From: Alphaproteobacteria bacterium UBA6178
GTDB lineage: Bacteria > Pseudomonadota > Alphaproteobacteria > Rickettsiales > UBA3002
Direction of reading: 5' to 3'
Assembly: GCA_002422205.1 (NCBI GenBank)
Contig: DITS01000027.1
Location: forward strand, 42,841-95,574
DNA length: 52,734 nucleotides
Positions 17,175 through 25,121 of the stretch are shown here, one piece after another. Both the position numbers and the translations under genes were made by a program. The first letter of the stretch is position 1; every line of letters begins with the position of its first letter. The notes beneath the pieces were generated by a model, which made no database searches, had not been told where the DNA came from, and saw only the letters and a program-made list of their open reading frames with translations.

Positions 17175-17240
17175 TTCCCGACTTCCTGATTCCCGCATTC
17201 CCGATTCCTTAACTGCCCGACTTCCTGATTCCCGATTCCC
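17175..17240 (-). repeat. Degenerate 7/8-base tandem array (TCGGGAA units), running into pgk
   Basis: TTCCCGA-like units in mostly 7- and 8-base register on the plus strand (TCGGGAA on the minus). A 19-base piece, CCCGACTTCCTGATTCCCG, occurs exactly twice, at 17177-17195 and 17216-17234. The array crosses the pgk stop codon (17209), so the last 10 or so residues of Pgk (SGESGIRKSGS) are encoded by the repeat. Confidence 0.75.
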
Positions 17241-18438
17241 CGCTGCCCGCCATCAGCGCCGCCACACCCGGCAACTCCTTACCCTCCAGCCACTCCAAAA
17301 ATGCGCCACCCGCTGTCGATAAATACGAAAATTCTTTATCAAGCCCCGCATGGGATAAAGCCGAAACCGTATCGCCACCACCGGCCACACTATGCACGCT
17401 GCCTGCGCGTGTCAGACCCGCCACCATCCGCGCCAGCGTCACGGTCGAGGCATCAAACGGTGCCGTTTCAAACGCACCCACCGGCCCGTTCCACACCACC
17501 GTATGGCATTGCTCCAGCACCTGCGCCATATACAAAATACTGCGCGGCCCCATATCCAGCATCATGGCATCCGCCGGAATCGCATCGATACTCACCACCT
17601 GACTCGCGGCATGTTTTTTTAGTTTGCCTGCCACCACCGCATCCACCGGCAGCACAATCTCACATCCGGCTTTCTTGGCGCTTTCAATAATGCGTAGCGC
17701 CGTCGCCTTCATATCCGTTTCACACAAAGACGTTCCCACCGAATAGCCGAGCGCATGTAAAAACGTATTCGCCATCGCACCGCCGATCAAAAGCTTGTCC
17801 ACTTTCGCGGCTAAATTATCGAGCAGCTCCAGCTTGCTCGACACTTTCGAGCCACCCACCACCGCTGCCAATGGCCGCTTCGGATTGGTAAAAATCGACT
17901 CCAGCGCCTCCACCTCTTCCTGCATCAATAATCCCGCCACGCTCGGAATATGAGCATTTAAGCCCACAATCGACGCATGCGCGCGGTGCGAGCAGGAAAA
18001 CGCATCATTCACATACACATCACCCAAGCTGGCAAGCTTAGCGGCAAAATCAGCATCATTTGCTTCTTCCTGCGGGTGAAAACGCAGATTCTCCATCAAC
18101 AGCACATCGCCATGCTTGGCATTCTCCACCGCCAGCTTGGCGGTATTGCCTATGCAATCGGGCGAAAACCCAACGGGCCGATCCCACAAAGCTTCCGATA
18201 AAATATTCACCAGCGGCGCCAACGACATCGACAAATCCACTTTGCCTTCAGGCCGCCCGAAATGCGATAAAATCACCACTTTAGCATGCTCAGCAATCAG
18301 ATATTGCAGCGTCGGAAGCGTGCGTTTCAGCCGCGCATCATCCGTCACCCGCCCCGCCTGCATCGGCACATTCAAATCCAACCGCACCAGCACGGTTTTG
18401 TTTTTGACATCAATCGATTTTAACGTGGGTAATTGCAT
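17209..18438 (-). CDS. pgk: Phosphoglycerate kinase
   Basis: Makes ATP and 3-phosphoglycerate from 1,3-bisphosphoglycerate. 409 residues. N-domain substrate motifs are VLVRLDLNVPM and ILSHFGRP; the nucleotide-binding hinge shows VVGGSKVSSKLELL, and near the C-terminus VAGGGDTVSAL. The start at 18438 gives the usual family N-terminus (MQLPTLKSIDVKNKTVLVR), yet the bases before it are three GAATAAC heptamers and no recognisable ribosome-binding site. The C-terminus after ALMAG is an extra GSGESGIRKSGS tail encoded by a different tandem array. It follows gap with 57 bases between. Confidence 0.96.
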   Translation of the reverse strand: MQLPTLKSIDVKNKTVLVRLDLNVPMQAGRVTDDARLKRTLPTLQYLIAEHAKVVILSHFGRPEGKVDLSMSLAPLVNILSEALWDRPVGFSPDCIGNTAKLAVENAKHGDVLLMENLRFHPQEEANDADFAAKLASLGDVYVNDAFSCSHRAHASIVGLNAHIPSVAGLLMQEEVEALESIFTNPKRPLAAVVGGSKVSSKLELLDNLAAKVDKLLIGGAMANTFLHALGYSVGTSLCETDMKATALRIIESAKKAGCEIVLPVDAVVAGKLKKHAASQVVSIDAIPADAMMLDMGPRSILYMAQVLEQCHTVVWNGPVGAFETAPFDASTVTLARMVAGLTRAGSVHSVAGGGDTVSALSHAGLDKEFSYLSTAGGAFLEWLEGKELPGVAALMAGSGESGIRKSGS

Positions 18439-18443
18439 GGCTC

Positions 18444-18516
18444 GTTATTCGTTATTCGTTATTCGGGGTATAGCACACGAAACACGAATGTCGAACTACG
18501 AATTACGCACTACCAA
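18444..18516 (+). repeat. Two adjacent heptanucleotide arrays between pgk and gap
   Basis: Three perfect copies of GTTATTC (18444-18464), a 10-base gap, then six 7-base units related to ACACGAA (18475-18516: ACACGAA, ACACGAA, TGTCGAA, CTACGAA, TTACGCA, CTACCAA). The first array occupies the ribosome-binding region of pgk. The second crosses the stop codon of gap (18496) and encodes the last residues VVRNS. Confidence 0.8.
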
Positions 18517-19509
18517 ACGCGCCATGTCCAGCATGCGGCAGCTAAAGCCCCACTCATTGTCATACCATGCAGCGACATGCACGAGGTTGGTGCCGACCAC
18601 GCGCGTCTGCGTCAAATCGGCGATTGAGCTCTCGGAGCGATGGCAAAAATCAATCGATACCAACGGCTCATCGCTGACTGCCAATATGCCCTTCAGCGCA
18701 CCACTTGCTGCCTGACTCAAGGCCGCATTCACCACATCCGCCACCACCGCATCGGTACTGACAAAGGTGAGGTCAACCAGCGACACATTCGGCACCGGCA
18801 CCCGAATCGCCGTGCCTTGCAAACGGCCATTCAGCTCCGGCAATACCAGCCCGATGGCTTTGGCCGCGCCGGTGCTGGTGGGCACCATCGACAGCCCCGC
18901 CGCCCGCGCGCGCCGCAAATCCGCATGCGAGCCATCAACAATATTCTGATCGCCCGTATAAGCATGAATCGTCGTCATCCATCCTTGCTCAATGCCAAAT
19001 TCATTGTGCAAAACGGCTGCCAGCGGCGCCAGACAATTGGTCGTACAAGACCCAACGGAAATAATATCCATCCAGTCTTCTAAATTTTCATGATTCACGC
19101 CATAGACAAAGGTCGGGCAATCATCTTTAGCGGGGGCCGAAATCAATACTTTTTTTGCACCCCGATCCAAATGCACCTGACAATCCGCAGCAGTATTGAA
19201 TTTGCCGGTGCATTCCAGCACCACATCCACACCGAGTGCGCCCCAGTTAAGCGTTTGCGGATCGCGGCTATGCAGCATTTTGATTTTGCCCCGCCCCATA
19301 TCCAGCGTGTCATCATTTGCATCATGCATAATCGCGCCATTAAAACGCCCATGCACCGAATCATATTGCAGCAAATGCTTGTGGGCTTCGCTCGCGGCAG
19401 GGCCATTCACCGCCACCACTTGGATGTCATCATATCCCTGTTCGATCACCGCGCGAAGCACGCAGCGCCCGATACGGCCTAAGCCGTTAATACCAATACG
19501 TACACTCAT
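18496..19509 (-). CDS. gap: Glyceraldehyde-3-phosphate dehydrogenase
   Basis: 337 residues, normal length. Rossmann motif INGLGRIGR (7-15); catalytic C155 in SCTTNCLAP, with the general-base histidine in the following THAYTGDQ. The residue after the second strand is NGP where NAD-specific enzymes usually have NDP or NDL, so the coenzyme preference may be relaxed; this is a guess from the motif only. The C-terminus (RLVVRNS) is encoded by a heptanucleotide array. Middle gene of tkt, orphan, gap, pgk. Confidence 0.97.
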   Translation of the reverse strand: MSVRIGINGLGRIGRCVLRAVIEQGYDDIQVVAVNGPAASEAHKHLLQYDSVHGRFNGAIMHDANDDTLDMGRGKIKMLHSRDPQTLNWGALGVDVVLECTGKFNTAADCQVHLDRGAKKVLISAPAKDDCPTFVYGVNHENLEDWMDIISVGSCTTNCLAPLAAVLHNEFGIEQGWMTTIHAYTGDQNIVDGSHADLRRARAAGLSMVPTSTGAAKAIGLVLPELNGRLQGTAIRVPVPNVSLVDLTFVSTDAVVADVVNAALSQAASGALKGILAVSDEPLVSIDFCHRSESSIADLTQTRVVGTNLVHVAAWYDNEWGFSCRMLDMARLVVRNS

Positions 19510-19517
19510 GTGCCGCG

Positions 19518-20114
19518 TTATACGCGGCTCACACTCCGCTGTCCAGCGAATTGACTAAACAACCCGTGCATAGTTTCACGCAGGTCCTTCGCTGCATTAT
19601 CTATATCCTGATTGATATAATCCGAATGATGGTGATGCAGTTTAATAAGCGTAGGGTCCCGATCACAACATTTTTTTATCTCGGTCGCAACCTGCGTTAT
19701 TTGATTATTAAGCACCGCCCAGCTAATGCTAGGCATGCTATTCAATTTAGCATACAGCACACCCGAAATAATCACCTTATGCAAATCACCTATTTGTTCA
19801 CCATTATAGTCAGGGCCTTTGATTTGCCCAAAAAACGCTTTTAATATATCCTTGCAATCGCCTTTTTCCAGCAAGTCATGTGCAGTCATATCTGCTCCTA
19901 AAGGACTTCCAACGACAGATAGCCGCTTTGCAATACCTTCAAACAGAGATTCATTATCACTGAAGGGAAATTTCATGTCGCTAATGCCCGCCCTTATCAA
20001 ATTCAGAAAATCCGTTTTTTCTTGTGGCCCTAAGGTAGGCGGGGAGAAAACTCTGCGCTCAGCTCTGGCATCCATCATATTGACAATATTATTCGGGTCT
20101 CCTTGCAATGCCAT
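19518..20114 (-). CDS. Hypothetical protein between tkt and gap
   Basis: 198 residues from the ATG at 20114, which has a GGGAG ribosome-binding site (the GTG at 20129 does not). No known family. It looks soluble and mostly helical (KTDFLNLIRAGISD, DLLEKGDCKDILKAFFGQIKG, DNAAKDLRETMHGLFSQF), with a His cluster LHHHHSDY near residue 163. The stop lies nine bases before the gap start, so it is probably in the same transcript. Its base composition is more AT-rich than the surrounding glycolytic genes, suggesting later insertion into this otherwise conserved tkt-gap-pgk order. Confidence 0.65.
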   Translation of the reverse strand: MALQGDPNNIVNMMDARAERRVFSPPTLGPQEKTDFLNLIRAGISDMKFPFSDNESLFEGIAKRLSVVGSPLGADMTAHDLLEKGDCKDILKAFFGQIKGPDYNGEQIGDLHKVIISGVLYAKLNSMPSISWAVLNNQITQVATEIKKCCDRDPTLIKLHHHHSDYINQDIDNAAKDLRETMHGLFSQFAGQRSVSRV

Positions 20115-20191
20115 TTCAAATACTCCCACTGTTTTTACAATGGAACGCTTCTACCAGCTTTATATGACAAAAATATGACAAAAAACAAAAA

Positions 20192-22219
20192 TTAAATGCG
20201 CCCAAGCGCTGCAGCGGCCATTGCTTCCGCAGTAATGCCAAAATGCGCATAAAGCTCCGGTGCCGGAGCCGAGGCACCAAAGGAATCCATCCCGATAAAC
20301 ACACCATCCGCGCCAATCCACTGGTCCCAGCCCATGCGGATTGCAGCTTCGCATGCCACTCTCACCGTGCCCTCGCCCAGCACCTCGCGGCGGTAGGATT
20401 CGGGCTGCTCGGCAAACAACTCCATACAAGGCATCGACACCACGCGCACGCGCACGCCCTTAGCCTGCAACAGCTTCGCCGCCGCCACGCAAATCTCCAC
20501 CTCGGTGCCCGTGCCCATCAGCACCACTTGCGGATTGTCATCCGAAAACTCGCACAGCACATACGCGCCATACGCGCATAAATTCTCATCCGTATATTGT
20601 CCGCGCAAATGCGGAACATTCTGGCGCGACAGCGCCAATACCGATGGTGTAGAGGATGATGCCAACGCCAGCGCCCAGCATTCCGCCGTCTCGCTCGCAT
20701 CGCAAGGGCGAAACACCTGCAAATTCGGAATCGCGCGCAACGCCGCCAAATGCTCGACCGGTTGATGTGTCGGCCCGTCTTCACCCAGACCGATCGAATC
20801 ATGCGTCATCACATAAATCACCCGTTGCTGCATCAGCGCCGCCAGTCGAATCGACGGGCGGCAATAATCGGTAAACACCAAAAACGTGCCACCATACGGA
20901 ATAAACCCGCCATGCAACGCAATGCCATTCATCGCCGCCGCCATGCCATGCTCGCGCACACCATAATAAATATAACGCCCCGCATAATCCGGTGCATTCA
21001 CCGGCTCCTGCCCCGCCGCGCGTGTATTATTCGACCCCGTCAAATCCGCCGAACCGCCCAGCAGCGATGGAATCTGCGGTGCCAGCACATCGAGCGTATT
21101 TTGTGATGATTTGCGCGTCGCCTCACTCGGTGCTTTCTCTACCAGCTGCTTTTTCAAAGCACGTATCGCACCTTGCCAGCTATCACCCAACTCACCCGCA
21201 ATGCGTGCACTAAAGCCCGCCTGCAGCGGCGACGCATCCAGCCTTTCGCTCCACGCCGCAAAATCCGCAGCGCCCCGCGCGCCCGCATCACGCCACGCGG
21301 ACAATATATCATCAGGAATCTCAAACGGCGCGTGCGGCCAGCCCAAAATCTCGCGCGCGCCTTTAATTTCCTCAGCACCCAATGGCGAACCATGGCTACT
21401 GTTTTTACCCGCTTTGGTCGGCGCGCCCTTGGCAATCACCGTTTTGCATGCAATCAATGACGGCTTGTCGCTCGCCTTGGCATTATAAATCGCCTGTGCA
21501 ATCGCCACCGGATCATGCCCGTCAATACGCACGGCATCCCAGCCGCTGGCCTCAAAACGCTTCAGCGTATCATCCGACTCGCACATGCTGGTCGGTCCAT
21601 CGATGCAAATGCCGTTATCATCAAACAGTACAATCAACCGGTTCAGTTTCAAATGCCCCGCCAGCGAAATCGCTTCCTGCGAAATCCCTTCCATCAGACA
21701 CCCGTCACCCGCAATCACATAGGTATAATGATCCACCAGCGCGTCGCCATATTCGGCATGCATCATCCGCTCAGCTAGCGCAAACCCTACCGCATTGGCA
21801 ATGCCCTGCCCCAACGGCCCCGTGGTGGTTTCAATCCCTTCAGCATGGCCATATTCCGGATGTCCCGCCGTTTTAGCCCCCATCTGACGGAAATTACGGA
21901 TATCCTCCAGCGTCATATCGGCATAACCCGTCAGATACAGCAGCGAGTAAAGCAGCATCGAGCCATGGCCCGCCGACAATATAAAACGGTCACGATCGGG
22001 CCAATGCGGATGCGCCGGATCAAATTTCAAAATATCCGAAAACAACACCGTTGCCACATCGGCCATACCCATCGGCATGCCGGGATGGCCCGAATTCGCC
22101 TTCTCCACCGCATCCATGCTCAAAGCGCGAATGGCATTAGCCATATCATGATGGGAAACGGCGCTGGCAACAGCGTGAGCGGCATGGGTGGATGTGTTCA
22201 TGCGCGCTAACTTACACAT
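20192..22219 (-). CDS. tkt: Transketolase
   Basis: Thiamine-diphosphate enzyme that moves two-carbon units between sugar phosphates. 675 residues from 22219, or 669 from the ATG at 22201 (MNTSTHAAH), with no clear ribosome-binding site for either. N-terminal substrate motif SGHPGMPMG; ThDP/metal motif GDGCLMEGISQE with DDNGICIDG; the pyrimidine domain shows GVREHGMAAAMNGIALHGG, and HDSIGLGEDGPTHQPVEHL is intact. The nearby gap, pgk and fba genes suggest pentose-phosphate and lower glycolysis are expressed together. It is divergent from the zapA cluster, with about 190 bases between. Confidence 0.97.
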   Translation of the reverse strand: MCKLARMNTSTHAAHAVASAVSHHDMANAIRALSMDAVEKANSGHPGMPMGMADVATVLFSDILKFDPAHPHWPDRDRFILSAGHGSMLLYSLLYLTGYADMTLEDIRNFRQMGAKTAGHPEYGHAEGIETTTGPLGQGIANAVGFALAERMMHAEYGDALVDHYTYVIAGDGCLMEGISQEAISLAGHLKLNRLIVLFDDNGICIDGPTSMCESDDTLKRFEASGWDAVRIDGHDPVAIAQAIYNAKASDKPSLIACKTVIAKGAPTKAGKNSSHGSPLGAEEIKGAREILGWPHAPFEIPDDILSAWRDAGARGAADFAAWSERLDASPLQAGFSARIAGELGDSWQGAIRALKKQLVEKAPSEATRKSSQNTLDVLAPQIPSLLGGSADLTGSNNTRAAGQEPVNAPDYAGRYIYYGVREHGMAAAMNGIALHGGFIPYGGTFLVFTDYCRPSIRLAALMQQRVIYVMTHDSIGLGEDGPTHQPVEHLAALRAIPNLQVFRPCDASETAECWALALASSSTPSVLALSRQNVPHLRGQYTDENLCAYGAYVLCEFSDDNPQVVLMGTGTEVEICVAAAKLLQAKGVRVRVVSMPCMELFAEQPESYRREVLGEGTVRVACEAAIRMGWDQWIGADGVFIGMDSFGASAPAPELYAHFGITAEAMAAAALGRI

Positions 22220-22408
22220 TCTACCGTCATTGAAAACCGGAAACAGACATCCCCACGCAAAAAATTTTCCTTTTCTTAACGATTATTTTAATGTTATGGT
22301 TCACCCCACGGCAAAATAACAAGAAGAATCATGCGGCTGGTTTTGCACTTTCATGCATCGGTAGAAAACCACCCCGTATGAGCCGGACCGCATCGTGAAA
22401 GGTAAGCA

Positions 22409-22750
22409 ATGACAACGCATGCAACCGCCTCCTCTCCGCTAGACCGCGCCAGCGAACGCTTGGCGGCAGCCTTCAATTTACTCGAATCCGCCGCCACACA
22501 GGCCACACAGCAAAACCATGTGCTGGCAGAATCCGAAGCCGTCGCCAGCTGGCAGCATCATTGCGCCGCGCTCGAGGCCGACATCGCCTCCCTCACCAAT
22601 GACACCAATGCATTAAGAGATGAAAATATCCGCCTCAGCAATCAGCTGCAACAAGTGCAGCAGGATTATCTGGATTTGCAGCAAGTCACCGATTCGGTGG
22701 CCGACCGTCTCGACCAACAAGTGCGCCAGCTCGATCTGATAGCGCAATAG
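22409..22750 (+). CDS. Small coiled-coil protein upstream of zapA (DUF4164-like)
   Basis: 113 residues, nearly all heptad-patterned helix from about 15 to 110 (ALEADIASLTNDTNALRDENIRLSNQLQQVQQDY). Ribosome-binding site AAAGG eight bases before the ATG. It sits ten bases before zapA. In many alphaproteobacteria a small DUF4164 coiled-coil gene holds this position next to zapA, so a role with ZapA at the division ring is plausible, but it is inferred only from place and form. Confidence 0.7.
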   Translation: MTTHATASSPLDRASERLAAAFNLLESAATQATQQNHVLAESEAVASWQHHCAALEADIASLTNDTNALRDENIRLSNQLQQVQQDYLDLQQVTDSVADRLDQQVRQLDLIAQ

Positions 22751-22760
22751 GAGCAGTATA

Positions 22761-23126
22761 ATGGGTACCATGAATGTATCGGTCTATGGCAAAGATTACC
22801 CCATCGCCTGCGATGACGGGCAAGAAGTCCGCTTAAGCAAGCTGGTGCAAATGGTCAATGAGCGCGTTGTTAAAATGTCGCGCGATATGGGCCGTGGCCC
22901 CGAAACCACCCTGTTAGTATTCACCGCCCTCATGCTCGCCGACGAGCTGGAGGACGCAAAAACGGAAATCAACCGCCTCAACGCCGATCTTCAGGCCCTT
23001 GCACAAGGCAACCCCTCCACGCTCACGCAATCGCGACTTCAGGAAATGGAAGCGGCAATGGCAACCAGCATGGAACATATCGCTGAACGAATCGAACTGA
23101 TAGCCGGCCAGCTCAACGCCGCTTAA
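22761..23126 (+). CDS. zapA: Cell division protein ZapA
   Basis: Binds FtsZ and bundles filaments at midcell. 121 residues: an N-terminal beta-alpha globular head (VSVYGKDYPIACDDGQEVRLSKLVQMVNERV) followed by a long coiled-coil helix (from LLVFTALMLADELEDAKTEINRL). Family members begin with the same N-V-x-V/I-x-G-x-x-Y pattern. In many proteobacteria zapA is followed by 6S RNA and the 5-formyltetrahydrofolate cyclo-ligase gene; both are found here, with one extra gene between. Confidence 0.92.
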   Translation: MGTMNVSVYGKDYPIACDDGQEVRLSKLVQMVNERVVKMSRDMGRGPETTLLVFTALMLADELEDAKTEINRLNADLQALAQGNPSTLTQSRLQEMEAAMATSMEHIAERIELIAGQLNAA

Positions 23127-23167
23127 CAGTATCATTCGGTTATTCAGCCACATGAAAGGAGTCTATC

Positions 23168-23896
23168 ATGGGATCCGATCTGCGCACATTAGGCTTGATT
23201 GGCGGCATCAACTGGCAAGGCACGCGCGAATATTACCGCCTCATCAATGAAGGCGTGAATCGCGAGCTGGGCGGCCATCACAGCGCCAAACTCATCATGC
23301 ATTCCGTCGATTTCGGCGAAATCATCCGTTATATTCAAAAAAATAATTGGGATGCGATTGCCCAGCAACTCGTCGATGCCGCACGCGGCTTAGAGCGTGC
23401 GGGCGCAGAAGGGCTGATGATTTGCAACGGCATGATGCATAAAGTGGCCGATATTGTCGCCTCTGCAATCAATATCCCTTTAGTACACGGCGTCGATTGC
23501 GTCGGCGAAGCTATGCAGCATCATGACCATCGGCGCATCGGCCTGCTCAGCAACGAAATCACCATGATGGGCGAATTTTATTATTCGCATCTCGAACAAA
23601 AATTCGGGCTGGAAATCATCATCCCCGACAAATCCCAACGGCTGGAGATTGACCGCATCATCAGCGATGTGCTATGCCACGGCAATTATCCCAATCAAGA
23701 GCGCGAAACATTCCTAAGCATTATCAATAGCCTGCGTAGTCGTGGCGCAGAATCGGTGGTTATTGCCTGCACCGAAATCGCACGGCTCGTGCAACAGCCC
23801 ATGACACCGGTGCCGCTCTATGAAAGCGCTCCCATTCACTGCGCCGCCGCTGTCAATTTTCTGCTCAACCGAACCGCCAAACGCGCCGCCGCCTGA
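23168..23896 (+). CDS. Aspartate/glutamate racemase family protein
   Basis: 242 residues of the cofactor-independent two-cysteine racemase family (like YgeA or aspartate racemase). Both catalytic cysteines are visible: the first in LMICNGMMHKVAD (about 88-100), the second in VVIACTEIARL (about 198-208). N-terminal LGLIGGINWQGTREYY is the family signature (GG-x-x-W-x-ST). The substrate could be Asp, Glu or a broader set. It is inserted between zapA and 6S RNA. Ribosome-binding site AAAGGAG, good. Confidence 0.87.
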   Translation: MGSDLRTLGLIGGINWQGTREYYRLINEGVNRELGGHHSAKLIMHSVDFGEIIRYIQKNNWDAIAQQLVDAARGLERAGAEGLMICNGMMHKVADIVASAINIPLVHGVDCVGEAMQHHDHRRIGLLSNEITMMGEFYYSHLEQKFGLEIIIPDKSQRLEIDRIISDVLCHGNYPNQERETFLSIINSLRSRGAESVVIACTEIARLVQQPMTPVPLYESAPIHCAAAVNFLLNRTAKRAAA

Positions 23897-23903
23897 GCGG
23901 GCT

Positions 23904-23938
23904 TAACCCACCAGTCACCCGCCACTAGCCATTAATCC
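23904..23938 (+). repeat. Degenerate heptanucleotide array (CTAGCCA family)
   Basis: After the racemase stop the sequence reads in 7-base steps as variants of ACCAGTC / ACCCGCC / ACTAGCC / ATTAATCC, ending two bases before the -35 element of the 6S RNA promoter. Same family as 7818-7834 and 25911-25938. Degenerate, so the limits are approximate. Confidence 0.5.
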
Positions 23939-23939
23939 A

Positions 23940-23968
23940 TTGCAAAACCCCTACGACCGCCCTATATT
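23940..23968 (+). promoter_or_regulatory. Promoter of the 6S RNA
   Basis: TTGCAA (23940-23945), a spacer of exactly 17 bases, then TATATT (23963-23968). It is placed so that transcription would start near 23974, where the closing stem of the 6S RNA begins. Confidence 0.65.
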
Positions 23969-23973
23969 ACTAA

Positions 23974-24139
23974 GGGTACTGCGCAGCGCGTGAGAAGACC
24001 ATCACTCCAGGACCGATAATCAACTCTCGGGAACTGTCCCTGTCTTTGGCTCTGGCCTCGGATATACGGTGCCCACCTTATCTTAAGGGTCATGAGAGGA
24101 TTTGTGACTTCCACGGCTTGCGCGGTTCCTATCATTTTT
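23974..24139 (+). ncRNA. ssrS: 6S RNA (candidate)
   Basis: 6S RNA mimics an open promoter and holds RNA polymerase in stationary phase. The context is the usual one: downstream of zapA and upstream of fau. The sequence supports it. The 5' end (GGGTACTGCGCAGCGCGTGA) and the 3' end (CACGGCTTGCGCGGTTCC) are complementary over a long, broken stem: GCGCA with TGCGC, GTG with CAC, GAAG with CTTC, TCAC with GTGA, and TCC with GGA. The remaining centre could form the open bubble and terminal hairpin. A run of T at 24135-24139 closes it. Length about 165 bases is normal. I did not compute a fold or search Rfam. Confidence 0.75.
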
Positions 24140-24173
24140 GTGTTTGTTCCCGCTACGGCCTACTGGCCTTCGC
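24135..24173 (-). repeat. 39-base dispersed repeat at the 6S RNA 3' end
   Basis: On the minus strand this reads as a 39-base element starting GCGAAGGCCAGTAGGCC and ending GGGAACAAACACAAAAA. A second copy on the plus strand at 26094-26132 matches at 35 of 39 positions. Its T-rich end forms the probable terminator tail of 6S RNA. Confidence 0.8.
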
Positions 24174-24228
24174 GATTGCCTTGCGCACACCGCGCACTAA
24201 AGGCTCAGTCTTCCATCTTCGCTCTATT

Positions 24229-24396
24229 GTCATTCCCGCGAAAGCGGGAATCCAGTCTTTCTTCCTTAAAGGGGATCCCCGGGATCGGCTACGCCGCCCC
24301 GAGGATGACGATAACGGGTGGGGTATTATCACCACGTCACATGACGGAATCCGGCCTTCCTTCCCCTCTCCCTCAGGGAGAGGGTCGGGGTGAGGG
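24229..24396. repeat. Cluster of three palindromic intergenic repeats upstream of fau
   Basis: Three kinds follow one another. 24229-24255: GTCATTCCCGCGAAAGCGGGAATCCAG, a widespread type, split here as a stem around GCGAAAGC. 24271-24310: a 40-base element that recurs inverted at 51774-51813 with two mismatches. 24363-24396: CCCTCTCCCT, CAGGGAGAGGG and GGGGTGAGGG, another widespread bacterial repeat. The stretch between 6S RNA and fau (24140-24404) holds nothing else; the open frames through it are accidental. Confidence 0.85.
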
Positions 24397-24404
24397 CTCT
24401 TTCC

Positions 24405-24446
24405 TGAACTCTGGACTCTGAACTCTGAACTCTATACTCTACCACC
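24405..24446 (+). repeat. Heptanucleotide array (TGAACTC) abutting the fau start codon
   Basis: TGAACTC, TGGACTC, TGAACTC, TGAACTC, TATACTC, TACCACC in exact 7-base register, ending at the base before the ATG of fau. It takes the place where a ribosome-binding site should be. The first 27-28 bases recur at 25079-25106. Confidence 0.85.
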
Positions 24447-25013
24447 ATGACCGACAAAGCCAGCCTACGTACGCAGATGCTCGCCAAACGCGCCGCCATT
24501 CCCTCTGCCACCAAATTAGAGGCCGCCGCCGCTATCGCCAATCACTTTGCCGATCACCCCTATCTCACCTATTCCCGCTCCTTCGCGGGCTACTACGCCA
24601 CCCGCAACGAGCTTGATGTATTGCCGATATTCAATAGGATGAGCCGATTTACTAAAGTTATGTCGTTGCCGATAACGCAACTCGACAGCCGTTTACTCCT
24701 GTTCCGCCGCTGGGCCCCCGGCCAACCGCTAGAGCTTGGCCCTCATGGCATTAAAATCCCCCCAGCCGATGCAGAAGCGATCATTCCGGAAATCATACTA
24801 GTCCCGCTTTTAGCTTTCACACCAGATGGTTACCGTCTCGGCTATGGCGGTGGCTACTACGACACCACCATCAAAGAGTTGCGAAAAATGCAAAATCCAC
24901 CACTTTTCTTCGGCGTCGCCTACACCCAGCAAGAAGTTGTGAATATAGAAACTGAACCTCACGATCAAAAACTAGATGGCATCCTAACCCAAGACGGCGT
25001 CAGCATGTTCTAA
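24447..25013 (+). CDS. fau: 5-formyltetrahydrofolate cyclo-ligase
   Basis: Converts 5-formyl-THF to 5,10-methenyl-THF with ATP. 188 residues: the N-terminal KASLRTQMLAKRAAI basic helix, substrate-binding FAGYYATRNELDV, and the ATP/Mg loop RLGYGGGYYD near 131-140. Normal length. There is no ribosome-binding site before the ATG; the leader is a TGAACTC heptamer array. 6S RNA directly upstream matches the conserved ssrS-fau order of many proteobacteria. Confidence 0.93.
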   Translation: MTDKASLRTQMLAKRAAIPSATKLEAAAAIANHFADHPYLTYSRSFAGYYATRNELDVLPIFNRMSRFTKVMSLPITQLDSRLLLFRRWAPGQPLELGPHGIKIPPADAEAIIPEIILVPLLAFTPDGYRLGYGGGYYDTTIKELRKMQNPPLFFGVAYTQQEVVNIETEPHDQKLDGILTQDGVSMF

Positions 25014-25047
25014 TCACTCCCTCACCATACGACAGGGTGCAACTTAA

Positions 25048-25107
25048 CTAGCCTCTAGCCCCTAGCCTCTAGCCCCTTCTGAACTCTGGACTCTGAACTC
25101 TGAACGC
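25048..25107 (+). repeat. Two heptanucleotide arrays (CTAGCCY, then TGAACTC) before the YmdB-like gene
   Basis: CTAGCCT, CTAGCCC, CTAGCCT, CTAGCCC (25048-25075), four bases, then TGAACTC, TGGACTC, TGAACTC, TGAACGC (25080-25107). The second array is a near-copy of 24405-24432. Only 14 bases (TATATAAAAGCCCC) separate the array from the next start codon, again with no evident ribosome-binding site. Confidence 0.85.
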
Positions 25108-25121
25108 TATATAAAAGCCCC

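Noticed and set aside
24046..24421. Two overlapping plus-strand frames of about 110 residues
   Set aside because: They cover 6S RNA and palindromic repeats, have no ribosome-binding site and no recognisable protein pattern.
24405..25107. Short regularly spaced repeats as a CRISPR array
   Set aside because: Units are 7 bases in direct tandem without spacers, and no cas genes are present.
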